Source of the DNA: Micavibrio sp.
GTDB lineage: Bacteria > Patescibacteriota > Minisyncoccia > Moranbacterales > GCA-2747515
Length of the DNA stretch: 47,383 nt
Assembly: GCA_020718085.1 (NCBI GenBank)
Contig: DYDB01000001.1
Coordinates: 1 to 47,383, forward strand
Direction: 5' to 3'
Shown: piece after piece, positions 1 to 8,900 of the stretch
Layout of the letters: each line of letters begins with the position of its first letter
Position numbering within the stretch: position 1 is the first letter of the stretch
Made by a program: the position numbers and the translations under genes
The notes under the pieces: generated by a model
Databases searched by the model: none
What the model was told of the DNA's origin: nothing
Seen by the model: only the letters and a program-made list of their open reading frames with translations

Positions 1-2823
1 GCGGGCGTGATGGCCATGCGAACACGTCTAACAACGCTTATTGGTGTAGAAAGTGCATATCGAGTTAATATCTGCACATTTCACAGTTTTTGCGAAGATC
101 ACATAAATCGTTTTTCGGATTTTTTCCCGTCAATCGCTTATGCTCGTGTTGCTTCGGAAGTTGAAAGAATTCATATAGTAGAGAGAATATTATCAGAAAA
201 CGAATTTATTACACTGACAACATTTGCAAGTGACCATCATTACACCAAAGATATTTTGTGGGCGATCAATCATTTGAAAAGAGAAGGTATATCACCAGAT
301 GAGTTTATAACACGTATTAATATGCAAGAAAAAGCGATTCTTGCAGATGAAAATTCTTATTTTAAACGCGCAACAAAGACAAATAAGAAGGGTGATTTAA
401 AGTCAACTGTTTTGCGTGTAGTAGAAAAGAACCGAGAACTGGAAGAAGTTTATCGTTTATATCAAGAATATTTGCAAAAGGATGGGTTGTACGATTTTTC
501 TGACATGATTGTGCAAGTCATTTCTGTAGCGGAAAATAATGAAGATTTTTCTTCTATACTACGTGAACAATATCAATATATACTAGTAGATGAGCATCAG
601 GATACAAACGATGGTCAAAATCGCATCATAGAAGCACTAACAGATCAATTGTATGTCGGGGATAGTCCGAACCTATTTACGGTAGGCGATGATAAACAGG
701 CCATTTATCGTTTTCAAGGAGCAAGTGTAGAAAACTTTCTGCGATTTGAAAAAAAATATCCAACTGCATCAGTGATTCATTTGGAAGATAATTATCGTAG
801 TGCACAAGGGATTTTAGATGAGGCACACGCACTTATTAGCGGCGGGAGGGGAGAAATAAAACATAAGGAGCTCATTGCAAAAAAAGATGATAAAGCGCAT
901 GTCCGTGTATTGCAGTTTGAAACATATAAAGATGAACTTATCTCAATCGCGGAAGATATTAAAAAAAAATTGGATGATGGCATCGTGGCATCTGATATTG
1001 CTGTCTTTTATCGTGAACATCGAAGTGCAGTTTATATAACAGAAGTCTTTGAAAAAATGCGTATCCCGTTTGATCTTATGGCGAAACAAAATGCTCTACA
1101 AGACAATGACATTAAAAAATTGATTCTTCTTCTTAAAGTGATCGATGATCCATCAAACGATCAAAATTTATCTCGCTTTTTATTAACGGACTTGGCACAT
1201 GTTGATGTAAATGACGCAATTGGTGTTCTTGATGCATATCGACATGCGCCATGGGCACAATCGTTGTATGGATTTTTGACGGAAGGAAAGTATGTTCAAG
1301 AAATACAAATGATAAACGATGTATCATTTGGCGTGCTGTGCACATTTATCAAAAAACAAAAAGAATTAACACAAAGCATGTATTTTGTAGATTTTTTTGA
1401 AAACCTTGTGCGAGAATCTGGTTTTCTATCTCTGATCTTTTCACGCACTGATCATGTGTTTATCTTAGAAAAATTGGGAAAGTTGTTTGATGAGGTAAGA
1501 GAGTCTGCTTTGCAAAAAGAGGGATTTTCTTTACATGATTTGGTTTTGTTTCTTGATACATTTGAAAAATATGATCTATCAATGGATGTTACGCGACACG
1601 TACAAGGGTGTGGAGTACAGCTTATGACAGCACACGGATCAAAAGGCTTGGAGTTTGAACATGTGTATATTACAAATGTGGTACATGGGTTATGGGGAGG
1701 TAAAAGAAAAGGTGAAAAATTTCATTTACCAGTTGATACTTTTTCCGGTAATAGTGAAGATGAAAGAAGGCTTTTTTACGTGGCGATCACACGTGCAAAA
1801 AAATCTTTGACAATTTCTTATGCAAAACGTGATACAGCCGGACGAGAAAAATCGCCATCACTTTTTATTTCCGATCTTTCCGCTGATCTAATAGATATGG
1901 AATTGGTGGTGGGGGATAAATATGGTATATATTTTTTGCCACGTATGCAAAATGTGCTCTCGTTAGTGTCAGAGAATTTTATACGCGATAAATTTTTACA
2001 TACGCCACTTTCGGCAACGGCATTAAATAATTATTATGATTCTCCGCTTAAGTATTTTTTTCGCAATCTTGTGCGATTGCCAAGTGTGCAGAATAAAACA
2101 ATGATCAAAGGATCTGTGATGCATGCCGCATTAGAAAAATTTTTTGCTCTGTCCAAGGTGCAAAACCAAGTTCTTCTTGAAGATGAATTAATTTTACAAT
2201 TTGAACGCATGATAAATGTCATGCGCGTACCTCGTGAATATAGTACATCGATCAAAAAAAGCGGTACAGAAGCTCTTCGAGGATATTATAAAAGATATGT
2301 AAAGGAATTTGTTTTTGATACGGAGTTGGAAAAAAAAATTACTGGCATACCATTTATGTTAGATGATGGTAATGAGATTTTGCTTACAGGTGCAATTGAT
2401 AAAATGGAGAGATTATCAGATGGTACATTTTCTGTGGTTGATTATAAATCCGGGAAACCTTGGAGTAAAAAGACGCCAAAGGAGCGAGAAGCGCTTAAAA
2501 GACAGGTTGTTTTTTATAAGTTGCTTTTGGATCTATATCATGACGGACAATATAATATGACTAGCGGAATTTTGGATTTTATTGAACCGCATCCGCAAAC
2601 ACATGAGTATGAGCGAGAAACGATTTCCGTTCTACCAGAGGATGTGGAATGTGTTAAAAAAGAAATTAATTTATTTGCACAAGATGTGCTTTCTGGGAAT
2701 TTTCTATGTAAGGATATTGTAAATAAGTATGGGGATCGACAAATGGAGGAATATGTTTCACTTTTGCAAATACTGACAAAAAGTGCATCTTGTGAAGATG
2801 GATGCGATGTAATATCATATTAA
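1..2823 (+). CDS. UvrD/AddA-like superfamily 1 helicase with C-terminal PD-(D/E)XK nuclease (5' truncated)
   Basis: The frame is open from base 1, so the start and the Walker A motif lie outside the window; the visible part begins around helicase motif Ia. Visible SF1 motifs, numbered from base 7: Walker B VDEHQDTN (about 194), motif III VGDDKQAIYRFQGA, motif IV LEDNYRS, motif V TAHGSKGLEFEHVY (about 540), motif VI ERRLFYVAITRAKK (about 585). The last 270 residues carry a RecB/AddB-type nuclease: SATALNNYYDSPLKYFF, GAIDKME (about 794), VVDYKSGK (about 810) and the QxxxY motif QVVFY. Such helicase-nuclease fusions unwind and resect broken DNA in recombination or repair. No AddB/RecC partner is in the window. 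Family and fusion are clear; the exact pathway is inference. Confidence 0.9.
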   Translation, partial: AGVMAMRTRLTTLIGVESAYRVNICTFHSFCEDHINRFSDFFPSIAYARVASEVERIHIVERILSENEFITLTTFASDHHYTKDILWAINHLKREGISPDEFITRINMQEKAILADENSYFKRATKTNKKGDLKSTVLRVVEKNRELEEVYRLYQEYLQKDGLYDFSDMIVQVISVAENNEDFSSILREQYQYILVDEHQDTNDGQNRIIEALTDQLYVGDSPNLFTVGDDKQAIYRFQGASVENFLRFEKKYPTASVIHLEDNYRSAQGILDEAHALISGGRGEIKHKELIAKKDDKAHVRVLQFETYKDELISIAEDIKKKLDDGIVASDIAVFYREHRSAVYITEVFEKMRIPFDLMAKQNALQDNDIKKLILLLKVIDDPSNDQNLSRFLLTDLAHVDVNDAIGVLDAYRHAPWAQSLYGFLTEGKYVQEIQMINDVSFGVLCTFIKKQKELTQSMYFVDFFENLVRESGFLSLIFSRTDHVFILEKLGKLFDEVRESALQKEGFSLHDLVLFLDTFEKYDLSMDVTRHVQGCGVQLMTAHGSKGLEFEHVYITNVVHGLWGGKRKGEKFHLPVDTFSGNSEDERRLFYVAITRAKKSLTISYAKRDTAGREKSPSLFISDLSADLIDMELVVGDKYGIYFLPRMQNVLSLVSENFIRDKFLHTPLSATALNNYYDSPLKYFFRNLVRLPSVQNKTMIKGSVMHAALEKFFALSKVQNQVLLEDELILQFERMINVMRVPREYSTSIKKSGTEALRGYYKRYVKEFVFDTELEKKITGIPFMLDDGNEILLTGAIDKMERLSDGTFSVVDYKSGKPWSKKTPKEREALKRQVVFYKLLLDLYHDGQYNMTSGILDFIEPHPQTHEYERETISVLPEDVECVKKEINLFAQDVLSGNFLCKDIVNKYGDRQMEEYVSLLQILTKSASCEDGCDVISY

Positions 2824-2847
2824 TACGAACTTATTTTTTTAAAAAAT

Positions 2848-3909
2848 ATGATCAAAAATTTTATTGATGGAGATATTTTACTGTATGAAATATGGCACAA
2901 TACTATTGCGCAATATGTTGATGTGGTCATTTATTTTATTATTTCATTGATCATTTTGTATTTCATACAAAAGTTTTTATTGCAACGCTTTGCTGATTTT
3001 GCACAACGCACAAAAACAGAAATTGATGATGTGGTTATTGAATTTATTCGCTCGATACGACTACAGCTATACATAATATTATCAATGTATGTAGCTTTGC
3101 AAGCGTTGGAATTGACAAGTCCAGTTAAAAACATATTAAATGTGATTGTGATCATCGTTGTGATTTTCCAAATCACTCGCTCATTGCAAATAATTGTGGA
3201 ATTCATTGCTAAGTGCATGAGTGCGGATGAGCATGATGAACACACAAAAAACGCAGCACATTTATTGGGAGCACTATTGACGGTAGTCATTTGGATCTTT
3301 GGTATTTTAATGATCTTGTCAAATATCGGTGTGAATGTTGCATCGCTTATCGCAGGAGTTGGCATTGGTGGTATTGCGATTGCATTTGCGGCAAGGGAAG
3401 TATTGGCGGATCTTTTTTCTTCATTTGCAATCTATTTTGATAAACCGTTTAAGGCGGGTGATATTATTAAAATTAATGATGATACAGGAGAAGTAAAAAA
3501 GATCGGTATCAAAACAACACGCATTAAATCTACTTCGGGAGAGGAAATCATTATTTCTAATCAAGATCTCACATCGTCACGGGTGCATAACTTTAAACAT
3601 TTGGAACATCGCACAGTCACATTTCATTTTGGCGTGCCATATGCAACATCAACAGAAAAATTGCGTGAGATCCCACATCTCATTTCAAACATGATCAATA
3701 AAACAGATGGTGTACATTGCAAACGAGTGCATTTCAAGAATTTTGGGGAAAGAGCGCTGGAATTTGAAATTGTCTATATTGTTGAAACACGAAAATATAG
3801 CATATATATGGACAAGCAGCAAGAAATTAATTTAAATATCAAAGAATTGTTGCATGAATTAGGTGTGGCGTTAGTGCATCGTGCAGATTTTGCAATATCC
3901 GAGGAATGA
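2848..3909 (+). CDS. Small-conductance mechanosensitive channel, MscS family
   Basis: 353 aa. Membrane segments lie around residues 24-45, 70-90, 96-117 and 140-165. The pore-lining TM3 contains the Gly/Ala-rich stretch GVGIGGIAIAFAAREVLADL (about 168-187), typical of MscS. It is followed by the beta domain with the KPFKAGDIIKI motif and the signature EIIISNQDL...RVHNF. These channels open under membrane tension to release solutes during osmotic downshock. It starts 24 nt after the helicase stop, so the two may be co-transcribed. No Shine-Dalgarno; start context is AAT-ATG. Length is close to the usual MscS (about 290 aa) plus extra N-terminal membrane helices. Family assignment is secure. 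Confidence 0.9.
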   Translation: MIKNFIDGDILLYEIWHNTIAQYVDVVIYFIISLIILYFIQKFLLQRFADFAQRTKTEIDDVVIEFIRSIRLQLYIILSMYVALQALELTSPVKNILNVIVIIVVIFQITRSLQIIVEFIAKCMSADEHDEHTKNAAHLLGALLTVVIWIFGILMILSNIGVNVASLIAGVGIGGIAIAFAAREVLADLFSSFAIYFDKPFKAGDIIKINDDTGEVKKIGIKTTRIKSTSGEEIIISNQDLTSSRVHNFKHLEHRTVTFHFGVPYATSTEKLREIPHLISNMINKTDGVHCKRVHFKNFGERALEFEIVYIVETRKYSIYMDKQQEINLNIKELLHELGVALVHRADFAISEE

Positions 3910-3913
3910 TTTT

Positions 3914-3942
3914 TTGTCAGTTGTTCATTTTCATGCTAAAAT
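3914..3942 (+). promoter_or_regulatory. Promoter for the TPR gene
   Basis: TTGTCA (3914-3919), 17-bp spacer, TAAAAT (3937-3942), with an extended -10 TGC directly before the -10. The predicted transcript starts near 3949, giving a leader of about 20 nt. Confidence 0.6.
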
Positions 3943-3969
3943 AAACACATAAAAAATAAAAAAACTTCC

Positions 3970-5382
3970 ATGAACCATAATCTTAAAACCTTTTTGATCG
4001 CAGGATTTGCCATCCTGCTATTTGTCGTTGTAACGGTCATTTTCCTCTACACACCCATAAGAGAGAAATTTGCAAAAAAACAACCTGCACCCACACAAGA
4101 AATGGATGGCAAGCTCCCGGAGCTCATTTGTAACTACAATAACGATCAAGAAGCCTATGCGGATGCCATTACCACACAAAATGTGAATCAATGTGCATGC
4201 ATCAAAGATGAAACGCTTGTAGAAACATGCAAATCAACTGCAATGGATGTCATGTTCTATACCAACGCCATCAATCACATCGACAAAACACTCTGTGATA
4301 AGATCAATAATCAAGAACAAAAAAAAGCATGTATTTTGGTGGTTGAAGATAGTATAAAACAACTCACAGAAAAAGATCCACAATATCTCGCAGCAATGTA
4401 TGCATCAACGCACAATGAAAATGCCATCACTGTCTATGAAAAACTCACACAAGAAGATCAGACAAATATCGATAATTTCATCACACTCGCAATCTCATAC
4501 GCGGAAAAAGGATTAAAAGAACAAGAACAAGGCAAGGATCAAACGCCATACGTTCAAAAAGCTTTTCAAACAATTGAAAAAGCAAAAACAATCGATCAAA
4601 ACAATGCAGAAGTTTACAGAGTGGAAGGCTACATCAATGAGATCAAGCCGGATCATAGTGCCGCACTTACGCTCTATGACAAAGCGATCGCATTGGATGC
4701 AAACAATATTCTTGCCTATGCCGGCAAGGGACACACGGAAAGAATGATGGGCATCTTGGAAAGTGCAGTTGCAGACTTCACTAAGGCGGCAGAGTTGGAT
4801 ACACAAAAAGCATACATACACATCTACACTAATCTCTGCAATCTCGAATATTCCCGCAGTCATAATGAAGATGCGATCAAAAACTGCAAGATCGTCACAC
4901 AATCACAAAATGCAGACCCAGTCTTTCAATCAGAAGCATACCAGATCATGGCGATGATCTTTATACAAAACAAAGATTACACACAAGCAAAGAACTACCT
5001 TCTCACAGCAAAAACACTTACACCAAATGATCCAAATCTCTATGTAACATTTGCAAAACTCAATATCTTCGAAGAAAACTACGTAGAATCGGAAAGCAAT
5101 GCAAAAAAGGCCATAACACTTTCTCCTACAAAAGCAACAAGTTATCTTTCACTTGCGCAAGCATTGTACATGCAAGAAAAAAACAATGAGTCCATCCAAG
5201 CTGCACAAAAAGGCATAACTCTTGTCAAGGATGATGTATCTCTTCTTGCACCATCAAAACCCGTAACGGAAAGGGATTTGAATTATGTGATCGCACATAA
5301 TTATAGACAAATGGGTGATACGCAAAAACAGGTGGAATATGAGAAAAAGGCGGAGGATTCATTTAATCAATTAGTGCAATAA
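3970..5382 (+). CDS. Membrane-anchored tetratricopeptide-repeat protein
   Basis: 470 aa. One N-terminal membrane helix (residues 8-28), a short linker, then a Cys-containing segment (CNYNN...CACIKDETLVETC...CDKINNQ...KKACIL) and a long run of TPR helices from about 150 to the end, e.g. ALTLYDKAIALDANNILAY and ESNAKKAITLSPTKATSYLS. TPRs are protein-interaction scaffolds, so the likely role is an extracytoplasmic assembly or binding platform; the partner is unknown. The Cys-rich secreted protein starts 4 nt after its stop, suggesting a shared transcript. Base composition is odd: unlike other + strand genes, the coding strand is rich in A and C until about 5270. The start context is CC-ATG, one of the few lacking T at -1. 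Confidence 0.85.
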   Translation: MNHNLKTFLIAGFAILLFVVVTVIFLYTPIREKFAKKQPAPTQEMDGKLPELICNYNNDQEAYADAITTQNVNQCACIKDETLVETCKSTAMDVMFYTNAINHIDKTLCDKINNQEQKKACILVVEDSIKQLTEKDPQYLAAMYASTHNENAITVYEKLTQEDQTNIDNFITLAISYAEKGLKEQEQGKDQTPYVQKAFQTIEKAKTIDQNNAEVYRVEGYINEIKPDHSAALTLYDKAIALDANNILAYAGKGHTERMMGILESAVADFTKAAELDTQKAYIHIYTNLCNLEYSRSHNEDAIKNCKIVTQSQNADPVFQSEAYQIMAMIFIQNKDYTQAKNYLLTAKTLTPNDPNLYVTFAKLNIFEENYVESESNAKKAITLSPTKATSYLSLAQALYMQEKNNESIQAAQKGITLVKDDVSLLAPSKPVTERDLNYVIAHNYRQMGDTQKQVEYEKKAEDSFNQLVQ

Positions 5383-5386
5383 TCAT

Positions 5387-6901
5387 ATGAGAAAAAAGAT
5401 TTTTCAATTTCTTTTGCTTGCAACAATCATAATCATTCCGGTATCTGTGGACGCTGCAAATCAATGTCCGAGCAATGCAACGCCAACCTTGCAGGCAACG
5501 GATCCGGCATGTTGGACGAGTGCGAGTAGTGGGTATTGGGAGACGTGTAAATGGAGCTACTACGGATCTGATTGTTGTAAAAAGCAAGTTGGAAATGGAT
5601 TTTATGATTGTGCGGTAATTGCTGGAGGATGCAATTCATCATATCCAATACAGCGCAGAGGATACGGAAAAGATATTATTTATTATCAAAATTCATGTGG
5701 AGGGACATCCTGCAATAATCCTAATGCGGGTCCACCATCTAATTATAATGTGTGGGTCGGTTCCACCGCATACACCTGTCACTACACAACAGTTAAGTCA
5801 TGGAGCACATGCAGTATAACAACAGGCATTCGCTATGCAACTGCGCTAAATCAACTTTCTACATCAGGTACAAGTTGTGACAATCTCAACGAATCAACAG
5901 TGCAAACATGTGGTGTTTGTACACCAGGAACGAGCATTGATGTAACAAAAATGCCTACGACCACTGGCATCTGTGCGTTTGGCACAGCAACAACACCAGT
6001 GCTTGCAGCAAATGTATGGACGTGGAAATGTAAGGGCTCCAATGACAGTATTGCAGATGATGATGCGGCATGCAGTGTGCCGAATAATGCAGATGGTGTG
6101 TGTAATTCTACCGCGGCAGTTGATTATGCCTGGAATGCAACAGGGTTCACTGGAGAGTTATGTACCAGTGGTACCCCAACAATAGATAAAAAGACAAGTT
6201 TTCCAGGATATGGACAAACCGTTACATGGGGATGCAAGGGCATTGGCACAGGGACATCAACAACTTCAAGTGCATGTCGCGCAACGCGCGGTACACCCCC
6301 TCCATGCGATTGTGGTCCAGCAGATGGGACAACAAGCACAAATGCGCCAAGTACTGGATTATGTGATGTCGGAAATGCTTCTAGCGTAAGTGGCTCTACC
6401 GCATGGCAATGGACATGCGGCACACAAGATGGAGCGGGAATTTGTACATTACAAGCACAATGCAGTGCAGAATGCATCAATATAACAATTGATACTCCAC
6501 AATTTGTATACTTGCAAGAGAGCGGCACAACGATTGAAGCGCGGATCACTGTACAAGGACGCAGTCATACAAATGGCGTATCATGTACACTGAACGGTCA
6601 AAATGTGACATTCTCAGGAACGAATGACACAAGTGATCCGGTGACAGTTCCAGTATCCGGCGCGCAAACAACTTTGACAGCAGTATGCGAGATCACAGAT
6701 CCTTGTGGTGGCAATGCAGGTAATACGAGAACGTATACTAAATCACAAAAGGTACAAAGTGTTTGTACACAGCGCACATGCAGCACGCAAGGCACATGTC
6801 AAACAACTCCACAACCGGCATCAACACCTGATGATTGTACAAGTTCATGCAATTCTGATGCGGATTGTTCCAGTGGGCGCATGATCGAAACGCGGCCGTA
6901 A
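5387..6901 (+). CDS. Secreted cysteine-rich repeat protein
   Basis: 504 aa with an N-terminal signal peptide (charged RKK, hydrophobic 6-20, VDAANQ). The rest is rich in Cys, Thr, Ser, Asn and Gly. At least three degenerate modules of about 45-50 residues follow the pattern 'GxCxxG-x-S-x-V-x(4)-W-x-W-x-C-x-G-x(6)-C', e.g. GLCDVGNASSVSGSTAWQWT at about 325, with earlier copies near 200 and 245. A C-terminal part has the CNSDADCSSG ending. Such modules are recurrent in predicted surface proteins of Patescibacteria. Paired cysteines suggest disulfide-stabilised domains outside the cytoplasm, perhaps adhesive; function is not known. It lies 4 nt after the TPR gene and ends before a strong terminator. 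Confidence 0.75.
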   Translation: MRKKIFQFLLLATIIIIPVSVDAANQCPSNATPTLQATDPACWTSASSGYWETCKWSYYGSDCCKKQVGNGFYDCAVIAGGCNSSYPIQRRGYGKDIIYYQNSCGGTSCNNPNAGPPSNYNVWVGSTAYTCHYTTVKSWSTCSITTGIRYATALNQLSTSGTSCDNLNESTVQTCGVCTPGTSIDVTKMPTTTGICAFGTATTPVLAANVWTWKCKGSNDSIADDDAACSVPNNADGVCNSTAAVDYAWNATGFTGELCTSGTPTIDKKTSFPGYGQTVTWGCKGIGTGTSTTSSACRATRGTPPPCDCGPADGTTSTNAPSTGLCDVGNASSVSGSTAWQWTCGTQDGAGICTLQAQCSAECINITIDTPQFVYLQESGTTIEARITVQGRSHTNGVSCTLNGQNVTFSGTNDTSDPVTVPVSGAQTTLTAVCEITDPCGGNAGNTRTYTKSQKVQSVCTQRTCSTQGTCQTTPQPASTPDDCTSSCNSDADCSSGRMIETRP

Positions 6902-6936
6902 AGGATTGTGAAATACGTGTGAGATGAAATGTGTGT

Positions 6937-6970
6937 AAAAAACTCTGCAAAAATTATTGGCAGAGTTTTT
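6937..6970 (+). terminator. Rho-independent terminator after the Cys-rich protein
   Basis: Perfect 11-bp stem: AAAAACTCTGC (6938-6948) with GCAGAGTTTTT (6960-6970), 11-nt loop, T-run within the right arm. It ends the TPR/Cys-rich transcript. Confidence 0.8.
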
Positions 6971-6996
6971 ACATAAAGCGTGGGGAGAGGTATAAT
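6968..6996 (+). promoter_or_regulatory. Promoter for the ion-channel gene
   Basis: TTTACA (6968-6973), 17-bp spacer, TATAAT (6991-6996). The -35 overlaps the tail of the preceding terminator. The predicted start is near 7003, with a leader of about 32 nt. Confidence 0.65.
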
Positions 6997-7034
6997 ATAA
7001 AATATGAAACAAAAATTTTATTAAAGAAAGATTC

Positions 7035-7769
7035 ATGTACGATCTTACGATCAGAGAAATATGCTACAAAGCCTTTAATGATGTAAATTCACGGACGTTT
7101 GTTTTTGTGAATGATTTTTTTGCCATTTTGACGATCATTTCAGTTTTGGTCATTGTTCTAGAAACAATACAAAGCTTCTCTGTTTATGCGGATATTTTTT
7201 TGTATATTGAATTTGGCACAGTCTTCTTTTTTTCTCTGGAATATATTGGAAGACTCATTGCAGCGGAGCGTCCACTAAAATATGCATATAGCTTTTTTGG
7301 TTTAATTGATCTCATTGCTATTGTTCCGTCATTTTTGGGTGTCATAAATCTAACTTTTCTAAAGAGTGCGCGTTTATTGCGCATCATGCGATTTTTGCGC
7401 ATGGTGCGATTGGCAAAGTTGGTGCGCATGCACAAAAAACAGGAGGATATTGAAAATCATGGGCACAATGAGTTATTTTCTTTGACAATGCAAATATATG
7501 TTGTGGCTTTTGTTAGTGCAATGCTTTTCAGTGCGACGATGATATGGTTTTTCGAAAGTGAGTATGTGGAATTTTCAAACATCCCTTATGCGATGATCTG
7601 GAGTAGTAAAGTGTTACTTGGCGGTGTATCACAAACGATGCCGCATACGGTTGCTGGTGAAATTGTTGTAATTGCCACACGTTTTATGGGATTGATATTG
7701 TTTAGTTTGCTCATTAGCATTGTTGGTGGTAGTGTAAAAAAGTTGTTATTGGGATCAAAGGAAGGGTAG
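7035..7769 (+). CDS. Voltage-sensor (6-TM) ion channel family protein with non-canonical pore
   Basis: 244 aa with six predicted membrane segments. S1 is near 27-47, S2 near 57-75, S3 near 88-106. S4 carries regularly spaced arginines: ARLLRIMRFLRMVRLAKLVR (about 112-131). S5 is near 150-170 and S6 near 210-235. This matches the voltage-gated potassium/ion-transport family. The pore loop between S5 and S6 reads SSKVLLGGVSQTMPHTVAGE and lacks the TVGYG potassium filter, so selectivity cannot be inferred. It is monocistronic between a terminator and the next promoter. Start context is TTC-ATG. Family is likely; transported ion is unknown. Confidence 0.75.
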   Translation: MYDLTIREICYKAFNDVNSRTFVFVNDFFAILTIISVLVIVLETIQSFSVYADIFLYIEFGTVFFFSLEYIGRLIAAERPLKYAYSFFGLIDLIAIVPSFLGVINLTFLKSARLLRIMRFLRMVRLAKLVRMHKKQEDIENHGHNELFSLTMQIYVVAFVSAMLFSATMIWFFESEYVEFSNIPYAMIWSSKVLLGGVSQTMPHTVAGEIVVIATRFMGLILFSLLISIVGGSVKKLLLGSKEG

Positions 7770-7783
7770 GTGGTATTTTGTAA

Positions 7784-7809
7784 TATTGTATAGTACAATA
7801 TGCTACAAT
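7784..7809 (+). promoter_or_regulatory. Inverted repeat and extended -10 promoter upstream of the polyprenyl synthetase
   Basis: A perfect 7-3-7 inverted repeat TATTGTA-TAG-TACAATA (7784-7800) sits directly upstream of an extended -10, TGC-TACAAT (7801-7809). No convincing -35 at 17 bp. The repeat is placed where a repressor or activator could act; that is inference. Confidence 0.4.
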
Positions 7810-7827
7810 TGTTTTTGTTGTATTTTT

Positions 7828-8895
7828 ATGGATATAAAAAGAGAAATGCATTCTCTAAAAAAAGAGATTGATCATGAAATTGTACTATATTTAGATGAGG
7901 TGATCGCAAAAGCGCAGAAAACGGATATTTTCGTTGCTTCGGCAATGAAGTATTTCAAAAAGACGATCCTTGCGGGAGGCAAACGTGTGCGTCCTGTGAT
8001 GATGTATTGGGGATATCACGCTGCGGGTGGCACAAATAGGGCAGAAATTCTAAAAACATCAATTAGCATTGAATTGATCCATGCGTTTCTTCTCATGCAT
8101 GATGATATTATCGATCGTGATGATCTACGACATGGAAAACGAACGATCCATGCAAAATATCGTGATTATTATAAGCAGTTTTTTTTCGGGAAAGATGCGG
8201 ATCACTTTGGGCAATCCATTGCAATTATTGCTGGAGACTTTGTTTATTCTCTGGGTAATCAGGTTCTTTTTTCGTCACAATTTGAATCCACTGCTATTGT
8301 GCGCGCATTAAATAAGCTACAGGAAATTGTTGGCTTAACATGTGTTGGTGAAATTCAAGATGTTTACATGGAGTATAGTAAAAAAGTAACGAAAAAATCA
8401 ATTTTGCAGATGTATGAAAATAAAACAGCGCGTTATACTTTTGATGGACCACTAAAGTTGGGCGCAATATTGGCAGGTGCAAACAATGATTTTTGTATGC
8501 AAATAGAAAAATTTTCCATACCAGTTGGTATTGCTTTTCAAATTAGGGATGATATTTTAGGTATATTTGGAGATGCAAAAAAAACAGGCAAACCTGTTGG
8601 TTCTGATATTGCAGAAGGTAAAAGAACACTTCTTGTGGAGATTGCACTGGAAAAAGCAAATTTTGAGAATAAAAAAGAAATACTACGTTTGTTGGGAAAT
8701 CAAAATATCTCTCAGGATGATGTCGAGCGGTTTCAACACATTATTAGAGAAACGGGTGCTCTTGCGGAAATTGAGGCGTATATGAAAGAGTTGATCGCAA
8801 AAGGACAAGATGCGTTAAATGATATAGATATCACACCGGAAGCACGGGGATTTCTGTCAGCTTTGGCTAAATATTTAAATGGTCGGGAATATTAG
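7828..8895 (+). CDS. Polyprenyl (FPP/GGPP-type) synthetase
   Basis: 355 aa from the ATG at 7828, chosen because the upstream in-frame start runs through the promoter region and 7828 has the TTT-ATG context usual here. The first Asp-rich motif is HDDIIDRDDLRHG (about 91-103). The second is FQIRDDILGIFGD (about 236-248), a DDxxG variant common in actinobacterial-type GGPP synthases. The enzyme condenses IPP with allylic diphosphates to give C15/C20 trans-prenyl diphosphates. It lies 5 nt before uppS, which uses such primers, and IspH in this window makes the IPP/DMAPP. Product chain length cannot be read with certainty. Confidence 0.88.
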   Translation: MDIKREMHSLKKEIDHEIVLYLDEVIAKAQKTDIFVASAMKYFKKTILAGGKRVRPVMMYWGYHAAGGTNRAEILKTSISIELIHAFLLMHDDIIDRDDLRHGKRTIHAKYRDYYKQFFFGKDADHFGQSIAIIAGDFVYSLGNQVLFSSQFESTAIVRALNKLQEIVGLTCVGEIQDVYMEYSKKVTKKSILQMYENKTARYTFDGPLKLGAILAGANNDFCMQIEKFSIPVGIAFQIRDDILGIFGDAKKTGKPVGSDIAEGKRTLLVEIALEKANFENKKEILRLLGNQNISQDDVERFQHIIRETGALAEIEAYMKELIAKGQDALNDIDITPEARGFLSALAKYLNGREY

Positions 8896-8900
8896 AAAAT

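Noticed and set aside
6124-6549. 141-aa minus-strand ORF inside the Cys-rich gene
   Set aside because: No promoter or start context; Cys/His/Val-rich shadow of the repeat codons.
7786-7827. Upstream start for the polyprenyl synthetase
   Set aside because: It lies in the promoter and inverted repeat; the ATG at 7828 fits family length and start context.
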